A stretch of DNA of 64,000 nt from Hydractinia symbiolongicarpus (GCF_029227915.1 NC_079888.1:1502501-1566500); one strand, 5' to 3'. Shown: positions 36,515 through 49,630, counted from the first letter of the stretch. Notes: generated by a model from the letters alone, not told the origin. Made by a program: numbers and translations.

Positions 36515-38950
36515 AAACAAGAAAAACAAGTTCATTTATGACAATTCTATGACGGATTAAGAGAATGGTACTTCGCAATTGGCAGATTTATTGTGATGTA
36601 CGCCCAAGTTCTCACCGAAAACAACTCTCTGTCGTACAATTGTTTAATTTCTAATCGAACTTAATTATTGATTTCACAAATGTAGTTGCGTATAGATCCC
36701 ATACAACCAATGTTTATCTGATTTCTTTGTTACATTTTGACAGAACTGTTATATCGAGAAAAAAATTTGTAAATAAAATAGGTCAACTTCAAATCTATAT
36801 TCGATCAAAGATCTTGTCACATTGATGTGGAAGGAAATACACAAAAAAGCACATTTATGATAACGCAATATGTATAGGACATTGATGTTGTAGATATTGG
36901 TGTGTACATATAATTAGTTGTAGAAAAAACATCACAAATTTCAAGTATAGGGTATGTTTCTCGATTGATGCATAATTAAGTCCACGATGCAACAATTATT
37001 GAGCCTAATAACCGTTCTTATCGAAAAGATATTTTTCATTTTCTTTTGGAAAACTGAGGTCATAAATTCAAGCGCCATCATAGTGCGTCTTCTTTTTTTG
37101 ACACATTGCACAATGCAAACAAATGCGGAAGAGAACTTTTGAGTTATGAAAAGTGGAGTTTTATTTAATTTATTCGCAACGTCCTTTAAATTTGTCAATG
37201 TTTACAACGAACATAGGAGTTGGAATATTTGGTTAGATTTAAAGCCTCAACTCTTGTTGACGCCGACATAGCCTATTTCTCAAATTCTTATTCATTCGCT
37301 ATCCATCGCGTTATTGCGGACGAGGAACTAGTGCATGTTCAATCTTCCTCGCTCGCAATTTTCATTTACCAAATCAGACCTTACGTGGCCTTTTGTCATG
37401 CAATGCTGTGTCATTTCAATTTGTGGCTAAAAACCGGCATTTTCCAAAAACTTATGAGCAGGATCAATGAAAAAAAGTATTTTCAACATGTGACAAAATA
37501 TATACGATCTACACAATTTGTCTTCAGCTTAATTGGTTTGATACAAACTCTTTAGCTGTGCTAATTGTTGGCAACGTGACAATTTCTTCCGATATTTTGG
37601 TACTTTATCGCAACTGGATAAACCATAAAACCATACAATTATTACGGATTGTTCTAAAGTGCGGCTAGCGCATTTTAAACAATGTGAAGCATGTATACGC
37701 ATTGGCAGAAGTTGTTGTCGAAATAATTGCGAGTTATGGTTTTTTGCCAGGGTATAGACACACATTCAGTATATTCATTGTTTCTCAATAATTATGTTTT
37801 TTTCTTCAAAATTATTTATTGAATATAAAAGCAAATTAAATTGTCTATAGGATAATATAAATATGAAATTTAATTTCTTTTTCAGGTAGCGATAAATCCA
37901 CATCTTTGTTTTTCACTTCAGTTTAGCATTACCATAGCAACAATACTGTGTCACATTTTTTCGAAAAAGCGCGTCGTTCGTGTTTTATTTAAAAATTTGT
38001 GAAAAAATGAATTTTTGCTCGCTCTTTTGTGTTTTAACCTGTCTTTTTCTTTAAATAATCTAAATATACATTAAATGTGCCAAAGTTATTTGCAGCAGGT
38101 ATCGATGAGCACGTGTGCAAAGTTTTGTTAAGTTTCTCCTTCGTGGAGGAGAGTTTCGGACATTTTAAGTCATGTATACATCGTGAAAAACGAACATCTA
38201 AAATTCCTCGTAAAAGGGTTTTTCGCAACTTGACCTTTACAACAATAGCCTAAATTAAGCGAACTACCGACAGGTAGCTCTTCGGGAGTTCTGTAGCGGT
38301 ATATTTAAATACAAGGTATTAAAAATATTTAAAATTAACTATTCCATTTCTAAAATTACATGCATACACCTTGCATTTTTTTAAGTCGCGTAAATTTAAA
38401 TATTGCTGGTGTAGCACTCAACACATTTTTATTAACAACTACCTAGGAGAATGTGTTTTATAGTCTCTAAACGTCTTAAATCTGATTTTGTCTTAAAATG
38501 TTTTCTCCCTGTTTGTCATCAATTATTTTCTAGCTTTTTTCAAAGCGTCTTGCTTTACTTTTAAAGTAAAATTATTGTTTTTTTTTTCTTTTTTTACTAT
38601 TTTGTAAATTTAATTAAGAACCTCTAAATACGTATGAACATTCAAAACTAACAAATTGAGAAAAGATTGCAACCTAATAATGATGGAGTAACATGATTTT
38701 ATTCCTCGGGTTTTAACCGCATATTTTGCGCTGTTAAAGATCAGCCAGTATCAGGGATATTATTTCCATCCCAGGTATAAAATGGAGACAAAAGATTTTA
38801 GGGATACAGGTTGCTATAAATCATTTAGTTCATCGTATTCTTATACTTTTTAATCAATATGATAATAGGATTTTAGAAAGCCAACTAGAACATTAGAACG
38901 GGAACGTCTTTGTACTTCAAGCCAAAATTTAAAGTTAAAGAAATTTTAAC
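36515..38950. other. Intronic, no exon seen
   Basis: Two open stretches near 36941-37198 (-) and 37220-37555 (+) lack splice, start or domain support. A short hairpin GAACTACCGACAGGTAG is near 38262. Confidence 0.35.
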
Positions 38951-38954
38951 TTAC

Positions 38955-39026
38955 CATCCTCCTTGCGATAACGATACCGCCATCGCCTCTATCTTCGCTT
39001 ATTAGCGAAGTGATTCTTCTGTACAT
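38955..39026 (-). CDS. TMC-like gene tail exon (72 nt)
   Basis: Acceptor TTTACTTATTTAG and donor GATG|GTAAGT. Only phase 0 is open, and it reads RRITSLISEDRGDGGIVIAR between flanking residues. Phase 0 is what the membrane exon at 41264 delivers. Confidence 0.55.
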
Positions 39027-40780
39027 CTAAATAAGTAAAGGGAAAATGTTAAAAAGTTTTAACAAAAATCGGCTCAGGGGGCGGAATTCCCCCAACCGAT
39101 TAGGATTTAAGAACATATCAGTACTATATTGCGAGCGACAGTTTAAAAAATGATTTCACTTGAGAAACAATAAAGGGCCTGATAACTTATAGCTAACACA
39201 ATAACACCGTTGGAGGGTAGTACTAATAAAAAACCCACCTAAATGTAGGTTTCCCTAGTTTGTGCTAATTAATGGAATCATATTCGTGTATTCGTTATGT
39301 TGCATAAAAAAGGTGCCAATTAGTTACTGCTTTTATAAGCATGTTTTTCTGTGACGGCAGATTAAATTTGAATTCATTTATTTCTGTATCATATGATTGA
39401 AATTTCGCGCGCTTTGATTGGCTTAGTTTCATAAAATACATGCTATCTTTTTATTTTCTACCGAGAAACGAGTTTTTCTTTAAATCTAAAGTATAATATA
39501 CAGTGCTTATATTTTCTTGATTGCTTGCGTAAAGTTTTTGTTTTCCTAAAAAGCGAGAACCTGCCGAAAAGTTTATTCCCATAAAGCAAATTCATACGTT
39601 TCAAATTACATATTCCGCGTCATTAAATTCTCATGAGGAAGCTATTGCTCTCCACCTCCGAGAATGTCAGTTCACTTGTGACTCCATACAGATTTATAAC
39701 GCATTGAAAAGTCATTTAATTCGATTATTCAAAATAGGGAAATTAATTATGATTTAAATTGAACAATAACATGTATTATTTTTTCTTGTGGCAACTTTAT
39801 TTGCAGTTAAACGAAGGATTTTTTAATTAGATTGAACAATAATATATCTATTATAAAAAATAAAATAATTTATGCAATAAACTAGTTATCGCACTTGTGA
39901 GAAACGAAGCTTTCTGATTTAAGACAAATGCTACAAATTAAATTCAACTCTCCTAGATATTGCTATTATTCGAAATTACGACTTAACTCTATTCAAGCGG
40001 TGTGTGGGAGTGCAAAAACTGCCCTACTTGCAATACTTTTGTTATTGCATTAGAACAGTTAACCCAATAACCGTACAAACTTTATGTAGGTGAGTCAGTT
40101 TAGAAAATAATAAAGCAAGTGGTATGCCACGCCCATTTTTATAAGTTTTATTTGATATTTTTCAGTTTCTTGATATTTAACTATAAATTTTCTTCATTAA
40201 AGTTCTCTATTTACACACGTAAATGTTTTTCTGACGTTCACCCATTTACGTCTGACGGATTTTTCGTTGTATAAATTTTTATCGGATTGGCGGCTTAAGA
40301 AATTATCTGTGTTGATTTAAAAAGCGTCTAATTATTTTGTAACTTTGCCTTTTTAGTGTCTACAAGCTGTTTAGCTTGTTTTCAGTTTAAAACAAACGCC
40401 ATATATTGCCTGGAAGTCCGATTTTGGAAGTAATCACGTGTCCAAACTTTACGGAATGATTCCCTTTAATAAATTTAATTGGTGTTGGAGTTTCAGTCCT
40501 AAGGATAATCCTAAGAAAAGTGATTAGTTATATGTTCTTCATTATAAAGATTTCATAGAAATTAATGGGCTTGACTAATAATGGCCAAAATGTAAGGCTC
40601 TGATAGGTATGGGAACTAAATTTTTGCATAAAGGTGACTAATAGATGAAATATAAAGCCTAAGTAAGTATCATTAACTTACAGCATCACAAAGGACAGTT
40701 TTAAAAAAATCAGGGAGGGTGATATCCCCCCCATTTCCATTTACCCTGGACTGGATAGTGTTAAGGTCGATTCTGCTAAT

Positions 40781-40849
40781 TCAAAAAAAGTTAGTGTTTT
40801 CTTTAGATGATGCGACAAAATAATTTTCATTTTCATTTGCACTCGCTAC
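40781..40849 (-). CDS. Alternative terminal exon of TMC-like gene
   Basis: Acceptor ACTATTTATTTAG, then phase-0 reading VASANENENYFVASSKENTN, FF and a TGA at 40781-40783. It can follow the membrane exon at 41264 directly in frame and would give a short-tailed isoform. The alternative is an open stretch by chance. Confidence 0.4.
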   Translation of the reverse strand, partial: VASANENENYFVASSKENTNFF

Positions 40850-41263
40850 CTAAATAAATAGTAACTTATATTTTTTGCAAGAAGTAATTTAAAATTCAGA
40901 CATTATTTTTAATAGTTTAAAACATTTTTCATTCATATCTTAACTTTAGGGCAAAAATCTTGTGAATTGCAAAATTAATTGTCGCAAATGATCTGGGTGG
41001 TAAAATACTGATTTCGAACAGGATTATCTCCCCTGTAAGTGGAAAGAATCATTATTTGCTGTCTATGCGAACTCATTTATCTTCTAATTAGTAGAAGAGA
41101 AATCAAAACGAAAGAAGGAAATGGCAATAATTTTTGCAGCAAAGTCCATGTTTTTACACCTCCCAAAAATTTACAACGAATTTTCTCTTGTATTATTAAA
41201 TAAGAACGTAGCTAAGTTTAACCTTGCTACATATAATAATTATTGTATAGAAGTAGTACTTAC

Positions 41264-41502
41264 ATTTTTACGACCCATTACAGAAACACAACTGCAAAAA
41301 CAGCCACACACAGTACTAACAGCAAAGACTGTGAGCACAACAGCAAAATGCGACCCTAAAAATCCAACAAAACGATAAAAAAATTCGTCGTTCCCAAGAG
41401 AATAAAACACAAAAGGCATTAACACATTAATAGGGTCTCCTTCGTTGACTCTCCATCCACGGCCTTTATTATTATAATGTGTATTAAACGGACCACAATG
41501 GT
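41264..41502 (-). CDS. TMC-like membrane exon
   Basis: Acceptor TTTTCTAATATCTCAG and donor AAAT|GTAAGT enclose 239 nt, phase 1-0. The peptide begins HCGPFNTHYNNKGRGWRV, then a hydrophobic block (INVLMPFVFYSL) and a long membrane segment (HFAVVLTVFAVSTVCGC) ending VSVMGRKN. A CGPF motif before a Trp and then a membrane helix is the arrangement at the end of the transmembrane-channel-like (TMC) domain, giving the call. The Cys-rich end of the helix is unusual. Only one exon of the domain is visible; other membrane proteins remain possible. Confidence 0.5.
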
Positions 41503-41599
41503 CTGAGATATTAGAAAAGGGACCCAGTTTAAAAGTACTTTGACAGGCGGCGTGTACGGTGTAGATGCGGTAGTGAGCGATGTGAGTTGATAGCAAACA

Positions 41600-44500
41600 A
41601 ATTCAGTTCGATATTAAACGGAGCAAAAGCATATCCTGCGTAGAGAACAAATGAACTCAATTGAAACCTCCTTTTCAGGGTCTGTTTATTATTTTTATTA
41701 TAGGATTAATGGGGAATTTTAACAGGCCAGCAAGTCTTCGATTAGCTGAAATAAGAACTAGGCCCTGAATAAAATGGTTGGCGAACTAAGACGAACTCTT
41801 TCTCTTTACTGCGATTCCTTTGCACTACGCGATGTAACTAAATCATGCGCTAAAAGTACAAATGGGATTTCCAAAGTAGTGCTTGAGGATTTTGGTTAGT
41901 TTTAATCTAAGCGAAAGCATGACAACTCCTGAAAGTATAAAAATTCATATTCGGGCTTTAATTGCATTTGAATACGGTAGGCGAAGTCCGTAAATACGTG
42001 ATAGCAAAGAACGACACCACATTGCAGAAGTTCGCCCTAATTAAGGTCCAAAATACGGTAGGATTAACTTTTATGTTTTTTATTGTTCCAGAAAAAGTTT
42101 ATTCAAGTTTATGATTTTATTTCTGCCCCTACTTGCAGGTCAAAACATAAAGCTTTTAAAAGATTTTAAAAGAATTCCTTTAACTTTTATCTCCTTTAAT
42201 TTAATTAGAAAGTAAAAACAACAAGGCCGTTGCATTCATTGAACTTAACAAATAAATGTTGATACAAATCTAATATACAAAAAGACTATCTTATTACTTG
42301 TGGTGACGAGCTTTAAATATAGCTCTGCTGTCGCTATAAATTATGATCAGAATTGTAGGTATAGGTATTGTTGGTATTATAGGTAATTATGTATAATTGT
42401 GCATATAAACTGACAATCGTATTCCTGTATAAATATGCAGAAAATAAAAAAATAAAATATATGTTTGTTTTCTTGACTATAAACAAAATACGGGAATAAA
42501 GACTCCAATTTGCAGAGACCGGTAGAAGCGTATAAAAGAGAGATATAACACGCACACATTATTTAACTTATTTCAAAAATCTTTACTTAATAAATATTAT
42601 TGCTTGTGATTGTTCAAAAAGGGAAGTTTAGCAATTCTAGTTACTTTGGATCATTGCACATTTGTTCGTTTCAACAGAAAATGTTTCGCCTCGATCGGAC
42701 CTTCGACCTTGACGATGATAATCCGTGTATATCACATTGAAGCAAAGCTACTTCTTACTTCCCCAACGCTATGGCACAGTAGTTAGAATAATTAATTTAA
42801 AACGTGGGGGTAAAATGTGGCTTAGGTACGATCCTACTAGTACTGCGCAAAAGAAAAAGGTTGTGACACAGCACCACGAAATCCGATACAAATAGGACGG
42901 TCTAACATGTTACTATATTATATTGCTAACTTTATCTCCGTGTCGTATAACAATATCCGAAAGATTTTCTGCACAATCACACAAAATCGTTGCAAGGTTG
43001 TCAAACCTGGTCTTTACACCCTGTAGTGCGTGCGTACATCCTCTACATCTTGGAAGAGCCTCGTGAAATATCTTTAACTTTAAATAGTAGAGTAATAAAA
43101 ATTTGAAACAGATGTATACAAAAGGTTTGGTAAGACCATTAAAAATTCTTTTAGTTATGATATTTCTTTAACACTTTGTGGAAAGCACGTGTTTCTATGC
43201 CTTATTCTGATCATCGCTTTAACCTGAACACAATGGAAAGAACAGTTACAAGCTTTTGACAAAAATGGAACGGATAATGAACATCATCATCACCACCGTA
43301 ACTATTTGCCTTCCTAATAAAGTGAATTATTCACGGGATATCCAATTTATATTTTGCGTGACCGTCTATGGAAGAGTACGGTATGCAATAGACAGAGATA
43401 ACCGATTTTAGCTGTCTTGCAATTTATGTGTTGGAAATTGTGAGGTTTAAAATTTTTGGATAGGAGATAAAAATAATTGAAGTTTGTGATTCGACATTTT
43501 GTGATCAACGTTTGTTAGGAAGGACAATATGCAATGTTATTAAGAAAGTATATTTTTTGCACGATTAGGTTAGATATTTTGTATACACGTTTCTGGGAGA
43601 GATTGAGATGAGACCAGAATGAGCGATTTTTCTATATTTAAATTGATTTTGTGACATTTTACATTTTGTCTAACATTTTATGTTTAGAAACAAAATAATA
43701 GATTTTCGTTAATTTTGGCCTTGAGTTCGAGGCAAACTCTTCTGTCTTAATAATTTCGTATTGAAATATTGCAGTAAAAAGCAGCACGCAATATACCGAA
43801 GTAATTATGCTCTTATATTTCTTTTACATGTCACTGTATGCAATATGCAATGTATATTTATGACAAAATTTAGGAAATTCTGCAAGGACCGGATTAACAA
43901 AATACGTTTGGGTTTTTGATTGCTTTTAGTATACTTTTCTTCTCGGATGTACTTTTGAGAAAGCGAGTATATAGTTTTGCAATTTAGCTTTTTACCATGT
44001 ACATGCTTAGGTTATGCTTATTAAATAAAACAGATTGTAACATTCGCTTGTGTTTACTTTCAGATGTATGTGTGTCCGTTACATGGATTAAATGAGATAT
44101 AAATAAATGCCATCCACGGGCATACTGCTAGTAAATCGTTATCTTTAAAACGTATTTTTGAAAAGTTTATTTAAATTCACCTTTTACAATTTTTATTTAA
44201 AACTTTGACTTTTTCTTTGATTAAAGAAAAGATGTATTTACGAAGATATATTCCCGCTACATTTGGATTAGATTAACCATGAAAATAAATTCCTGCGTAA
44301 TCTGTACAACTTCGCAAATGTTGCGATTTACGAAATTCGTGAAAAAGCGGCGGTCATAATAAAAATCTCAATTTTTTCGCTATTTAATTTTTTTAGAAAA
44401 CTGCAACAATCTCCTTAATAATAGCCATCCGTAAATTTCAGGCTTTGTAATTAAAATTCATAATATGTAATCCTACGTGAAGTGTTCGTGAAACGCGTTC

Positions 44501-45075
44501 AAAATGGTAAAGTTGCAGCGGTACGGGAAGAAGAAAAGGATGTTTTGTACAACTGTAGCTATGTATCTTCAAGAATAAATAACACAAGATATACAGTATA
44601 TATATAACTGTTTCAAGATATATGGAACTGCAGTCGTCTTAAATATATTCAAAACATTTTATGGTATATAAAACTAAGTAGCTATAGCTAGCTATAGCTA
44701 TATATAAGATTTAGATAACTGCACACTTGAAGATATTTTGTAGCTAAGGGCCCGTAGCTAAGAGCTGTTTTCTTCTTCAAAGATGGCTTTTATGTAATAT
44801 GTACTCTTCTAAAAATATTGAAAAAGTCTGAGAATATTCAAAAACGTGCTAAAAATATACTAAACCATGAAATATATGGAATGATAAAAGATATTATATC
44901 TTTAAAAAATAAAATATAAAAATGTACAGCTATAGCTACATACTCCATCCCAAAAAATATAAATACAACATCTCGTTTTTTACTTGAGTACAAAATAAAT
45001 TTAAGAATGGGGCGGTGTTATTTTGTAAAGGGACGAGAAAAATATCAATAAAAGCTATACCAAAACAAAGCTAAA
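41600..45075. other. Gene-poor; no upstream TMC-like exons found
   Basis: I looked for donors in phase 1 on the minus strand that could feed the exon at 41264 and found none convincing. Near 44090-44135 the words CATCCACGGGCATACTGCTAG look like the reversed end of an interspersed repeat. Around 44570-44960 the sequence is rich in TATAGCTA words. Confidence 0.35.
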
Positions 45076-45079
45076 AATA

Positions 45080-45527
45080 GGTGGCCATCAATGATATGTT
45101 TTGTTTCGGGTCCTTCGACCGCCTCATTTTTTTGGAGTTTTTCCGAGTCGGTAAGTCAGAAATTTATAACTTTAACTATAAAGTTTGTAACTTTAACCGT
45201 TCGAAAAGAAAAAGAAAAAACAATATCGCAGAAAGAGAATCGGTGAATTTGAAAATACCGAATGCTATCTCTTTATGCATTATTAACTTTAATTATGATT
45301 TACAATGTATAACAATCAATAGGTAATATATACAACAATAACCATTGTATATGTATATTGTATATGGTTTAAATACGCATCTTGATGGCAATGCACTGAT
45401 TTTACAGAATCAACGTGTTAAAAGTTGTCAATTGCGAAAACTCCAAATTTCTTAAATACCGACCGACCGACTGACTCTCTTTCACGAATATTTCGGACCC
45501 GAAATAAACATATCATTGATGGCCGCC
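45080..45527. mobile_element. MITE with TA target duplication
   Basis: The left end GGTGGCCATCAATGATATGT and the reverse complement of the right end GGCGGCCATCAATGATATGT continue as TTTxxTTTCGGGTCC, an inverted repeat of about 34 bp with looser similarity beyond (TTTGGAGTTTT). Direct TA lies at 45078-45079 and 45528-45529. No transposase. TA duplication suits a Tc1/mariner- or pogo-type mobiliser. Confidence 0.8.
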
Positions 45528-45715
45528 TAAAACATCTCATATAGTTGCAACTACAGTCAAACCTGTCTACAACGAACGCCTACGAGACGGAAAATTTGTG
45601 GTCGTAAAGGACAGGTATATATAGATATATAAACATGAAAACCTTAAAAAATAATATCCAAAACGAATAAAGTATCAGTCTGTATACATCAAAACAAAAC
45701 TGATATATATATATT

Positions 45716-45816
45716 AAGTGGATTAATTTCCACGCTGACTTTATTTCGAGGGAATTTTATTTCGCAGAGCACCCCGAAATCCGCAAAAAATTAATCCGTG
45801 CAAAAATTAATCCACT
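45716..45816. repeat. Small foldback element
   Basis: AGTGGATTAATTT at the left and AAATTAATCCACT at the right form a perfect 13-bp inverted repeat; a further GGATTAATTTTTTGCGG is inside the right arm. About 101 bp, no coding content. Confidence 0.75.
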
Positions 45817-46168
45817 ACAGGGTATATATATAATATTTAAAACATCTCGTACAAGTTATAAACTTTCTCTTTGAATGTAGTCAAAGAAAACCCAAAAAAA
45901 CAAATATCCTAAATATATGAACAAATATCACTAGCTTAGCTAAAATATCCTGCAAATATATAGCTACACAGTCTTAAAATCATGATAAAAAGTAATAATT
46001 ATAACATGCACTATAAGTGTTGTCATGTTTGTTTCAACCTAGATACATAGCTATGCATATTTCATGTGTGACAATAAGCAAAGAATCGTTGTTTCCATTT
46101 TATATTTTATATACGCGTAATAGTGATAACTTTAAACAACATATATATACTCTAACTAATATAGAATA

Positions 46169-48451
46169 CTAAATTGAATACATTTTAGATTCAACAAATG
46201 TAGTAATGTCCTGCATTAAATAGCTATCACACAAGAAACACTTTCTATTATTATCAAGCTGTAACCTACATTTTTTACAACAACCTTCCTTTTCATCAGG
46301 TATGTACCTTACACGCCGCTTGTTATATTTCTTCAAGTCGAACCCATGCTCTTTTAGATATACTAGTTGAATGAATTCATGTCAGAAGGTGAAAGACCAA
46401 CGATTTTGATATGTGGCTTTTTTAGCATACTTAGCGATTTGTTGATGTTTTTGCTCTCTTCCTTCCATTGTATGGATACCGAGACCAAAACCAAACAACT
46501 CCATAGACTTTTCAGAATGAACAGGAGCAACATTAGTGAAATTCCACATTGACGGAGTAACTCGTGCATCAAATAAACAACAGCTTGTAAACAATTTCCT
46601 CCCAATAGATTTCATGACGTAAATATCATGAAGTGATATATCTGTAATGAGAACTGAATATGATACCATATCTCGCAAACATATTGACTGGAAGAAAACT
46701 CTCATCAGCTTCTCTTTATTGCTAACACTAGTAAGTTTGCGAATAACAAGCTCTATTAAAAAAGGAAAACCATGAAGATAGTTTAAACTTTCTTTCCCAC
46801 GAAATCGAAAAGCAAATTCCTTTTCCTTTTTGCCATCTTTGTTCTCATTGAACCATATTATTATTTTCTTAGCAAGATAATTACAATTAATATCTTTGCG
46901 AATGCACTCAACAAATGCAACAAACAGGTTATCAGATGGAATAGTACTGTATGATTAGACGTTATCTGGAACATGTGATTCTGCTAGCACAACTTTTAGA
47001 ATTACCATGAATCTTTCCTTTACAGTGTTATTCTTCATGTGAAGAGGTTCAAAAAAGGCACAGTCTACGTAAGGCCCAACAAGAGGCATTTCTTCTTGAC
47101 GACTTTTCAATTCTTTACTTATGTACGTAGTAATGGCAGTGCGTGGGTTAGCCAATTTTTTTTTAAGGAGAGCATCTTTCTTGATTAACACCTTTGAAGC
47201 ATCATTTAATCTCTTTTCATATGGAAAAGGTTTCCAGTGTGTTTCACCAGTGAGACTATATGATTTTGTAAAATCATTTGAATCATCTTTGTTCACAGTT
47301 CCAAATGTAGTAAAAAATTTGGAAGCGTTTGTAAGTTCACCAGCCAAAAATGCTAACATCTTTAAATCGTTTGGTAGTGATGCGACTTTAAATTCAACAG
47401 GTATCTTAGAAGTGATGCTGCTGTCTTTATCAACCATGTCAATAAAGAATACTTCTTTTTCCAAAATCTTCAATTGTTGCATTAAATATAGCAAGTATCT
47501 CCTAACAACTTGACCATTTTCCTTGACATTAGCGCCAAAGATCAAATAATTTTCAAAACTACTGGCAATTCGTTTACCAACATTGAGAAATGACAACAAA
47601 AAAGTTGTCCCAGATCCAGGAGCCTCATCTCCACCTAGAGCAAGGAGAAAAAACAATGAGGATGGATCTTTTCGTTCATAATTGTCAAACTTTGCAATTC
47701 GAGGAGCATATGTAAGAAGGTTTCTGTACATTCCATCTCCAATTTCATCTCCAATTAAACCATTTGTAAATGTTGGATTGATATCATGAACCTCTCCAAT
47801 ATCAATATTCCTGATGTGATTAGAAAGCATTTTATAAGAGACAAAGTTCACAACTTGAGGTGCTTTATTTGCATTACGCATGCTGGAGTATGTTCTTTTT
47901 CCGAGCACTGATTGACAATAGTACACATTAAGTGATCTTGTGGTATTGGATTCTGAATAATAATACTCCTTGTTGCGTTTATTGATACAACTATCTTCTA
48001 AACATTTAACAACTGATTTTTTTGACTGAAGAATTTGATGCGACAACTGTTTTGCTGTACACTTAGAAGTTAACGTAAACATCATTCCTTCAATAGTTGG
48101 TTTAATATCATCATTTTATCCACCATGTATGGCCGCACAAGCTGCTATTGTCTCATTTGCTTGTCGACGTTTTGATGCAAGAGACAAGTTTTCAGTAGTT
48201 GGGTTGTTTCCACGGCGTACCCGTGTAGATGTAGATACAGCAATAACTGGTACATCTGTTTTATCTACTTTCTTAGTAAGCTCTTCAATTCTAGACTTCC
48301 GATTTCTCATTCTGTCTTCTAAACTTTTAATCTCCTTTTTCTGTTCAACTAAGATTGCAGTAAAATTACTAATAGTTTTTTTTATCTTAGAATATTCTCC
48401 TAAGCTTTTATTTTTATTTTGCATTGCCTTTGAGCCTTTGCCCATTGTCAC
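46169..48451 (-). pseudogene. Repetitive-family gene of unknown function, three nonsense codons
   Basis: One reading frame runs from an ATG at 48449-48451 to a TAG at 46169-46171, 760 codons, broken only by TAA at 48116-48118, TAA at 46955-46957 and TGA at 46382-46384. N-terminus: a charged coiled-coil (EQKKEIKSLEDRMRNRKSR). Middle: LALGGDEAPGSGTTFLLSFL and FENYLIFGANVKENGQVV, then VASLPNDLKMLAFLAGELTN. C-terminus: FTNVAPVHSEKSMELFGFGL, MEGREQKHQQIAKY and a Cys-rich end (CCKKCRLQLDNNRKCFLC). I know this pattern as an unnamed family found in many copies in cnidarians and molluscs, probably of transposon origin, but cannot assign an activity. The lack of frameshifts says inactivation is recent. 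Confidence 0.7.
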
Positions 48452-48480
48452 AAATTTTTAAGTTATCAGATTATGAAAAC

Positions 48481-48635
<155 letters not shown>

Positions 48636-48639
48636 CCGG

Positions 48640-48880
48640 AACATAATCTCCCACTGCTCTATAAAATTCGTTAAAAACACTTTTAAATATCTTCACTTTG
48701 ATACAAATCTTCCAGGGATTTTTCACTGATTGTGGTGGTGAGATCTTGCGTTTTATGCTTTTCAAAATATCCAGGAAATGATCTTCCAATATCGGAAGTA
48801 CACTTAGCTTCCTTGCTTCCAAAATGTCATAAGGTTGGAGAGGATGGAAATGTGGATGTTCCCTCTGGTGTGACATAAGT
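48640..48880 (-). CDS. Possible coding segment upstream of the pseudogene
   Basis: An open minus-strand frame reads [20 protein letters not shown], then [20 protein letters not shown], before entering the TA run. Composition looks protein-like. It could be an upstream exon or domain of the same element. No splice sites or known domain support it. Confidence 0.25.
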
Positions 48881-49399
48881 AAACATATATATAGATTGAA
48901 ATTTAATAAGCTAAAGTAAAGTAAATAAGCCAACATAAAAAGTATATATAGCTAGCTACAAGTGTTACACAATTATATCTTTCTAGTAATTCCACAGTTT
49001 GGGAAAACGCAAGAAATAAAAAATATCGGCCCACAGAGATTCGTGAAAAACGTACGTTTTAAAAATCCAAATATCTCAGCATTGAAGGAAACATTTCATA
49101 AAACCATAGGAATCTCCAGGAAAGACCTACTATCCTATAGAAACCAAACCTGCACATCTAAACACATGTAAAAATAGTGCTTACATTAACTAAAAAATAG
49201 TATTATTATCTGTGGTCAGCGTTGAGGAAAAAAATCAATATTTTGCACTCGTGAAAATGTATAATATTCCTGATGAGTCCTATCACATGGAACCTTGCCA
49301 GAAAGCCGCATTATTCAGCTTTTCAAAAATGGTAGATTATCGTTACGTGGGCAGAACGCCATGTAAGACATCATTTTGTAACCTTATATAGACAGTACT

Positions 49400-49630
49400 T
49401 TCATCATATATAAATGAGGGCCGCGCAAGGCCGTATTTGAGGTGAGCAAACTTGCGGCTTTTTCCCCGAAATATTTCCCGCCGTGGTTCCTTCGTCTCAA
49501 AGAAAGTGCAAAAAGTTAAGAAAGAAGGGAAAGGCCAATTAAAGAAGTAGAAGTGAAGCGGTAAACCCCCAGATTACTTCAGAATTGAAGAGTGGAGCAA
49601 GAAGTAGTAAAGCAAAGTTAGAAGTAGAAA
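49400..49630 (+). promoter_or_regulatory. TATA promoter and 5' leader
   Basis: TATATAAA at 49407-49414 is followed after about 30 bases by a GC-richer, AG-rich leader (GGCCGCGCAAGGCCG-like, then AAGAAGTAGAAGTGAAGCGG), ending at an ATG at 49631. The arrangement is like the one at 13.7 kb. Confidence 0.4.

Larger units (their letters stand above)
21624..41502 (-). other. TMC-like gene with micro-exon tail (gene span)
   Basis: Twenty minus-strand exons can be joined. The first (41264-41502) encodes the membrane part. The next 19 total 655 nt over almost 18 kb of genomic DNA and carry a charged tail. Phases agree at every junction: three 0-0 exons, one 0-1, one 1-1, one 1-0, one 0-1, then a run of 1-1 exons, one 1-0 and one 0-1. 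No stop appears in the joined frame. The 5' part of the gene and the last exon(s) were not found in the window. Tail exons of 9-81 nt, many rich in Lys and Glu, recall the charged tails of triadin/junctin and of some TMC proteins. Nothing shows an enzymatic function. Confidence 0.55.

Noticed and set aside
37220-37555. 111-codon plus-strand frame
   Set aside because: No ATG start in good context, no splice sites or family resemblance; probably chance.
41121-41378. Plus-strand open frame of 85 codons
   Set aside because: It overlaps the minus-strand membrane exon, which has good splice sites and a membrane segment; the plus frame is its shadow.
45081-45326. 81-codon open frame
   Set aside because: It lies inside the MITE and starts within its inverted repeat; no domain.
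49270-49300. Hammerhead-like CTGATGAGTCC with a GGA return
   Set aside because: The expected GAAA does not follow stem II and no stem I or III partner is found.
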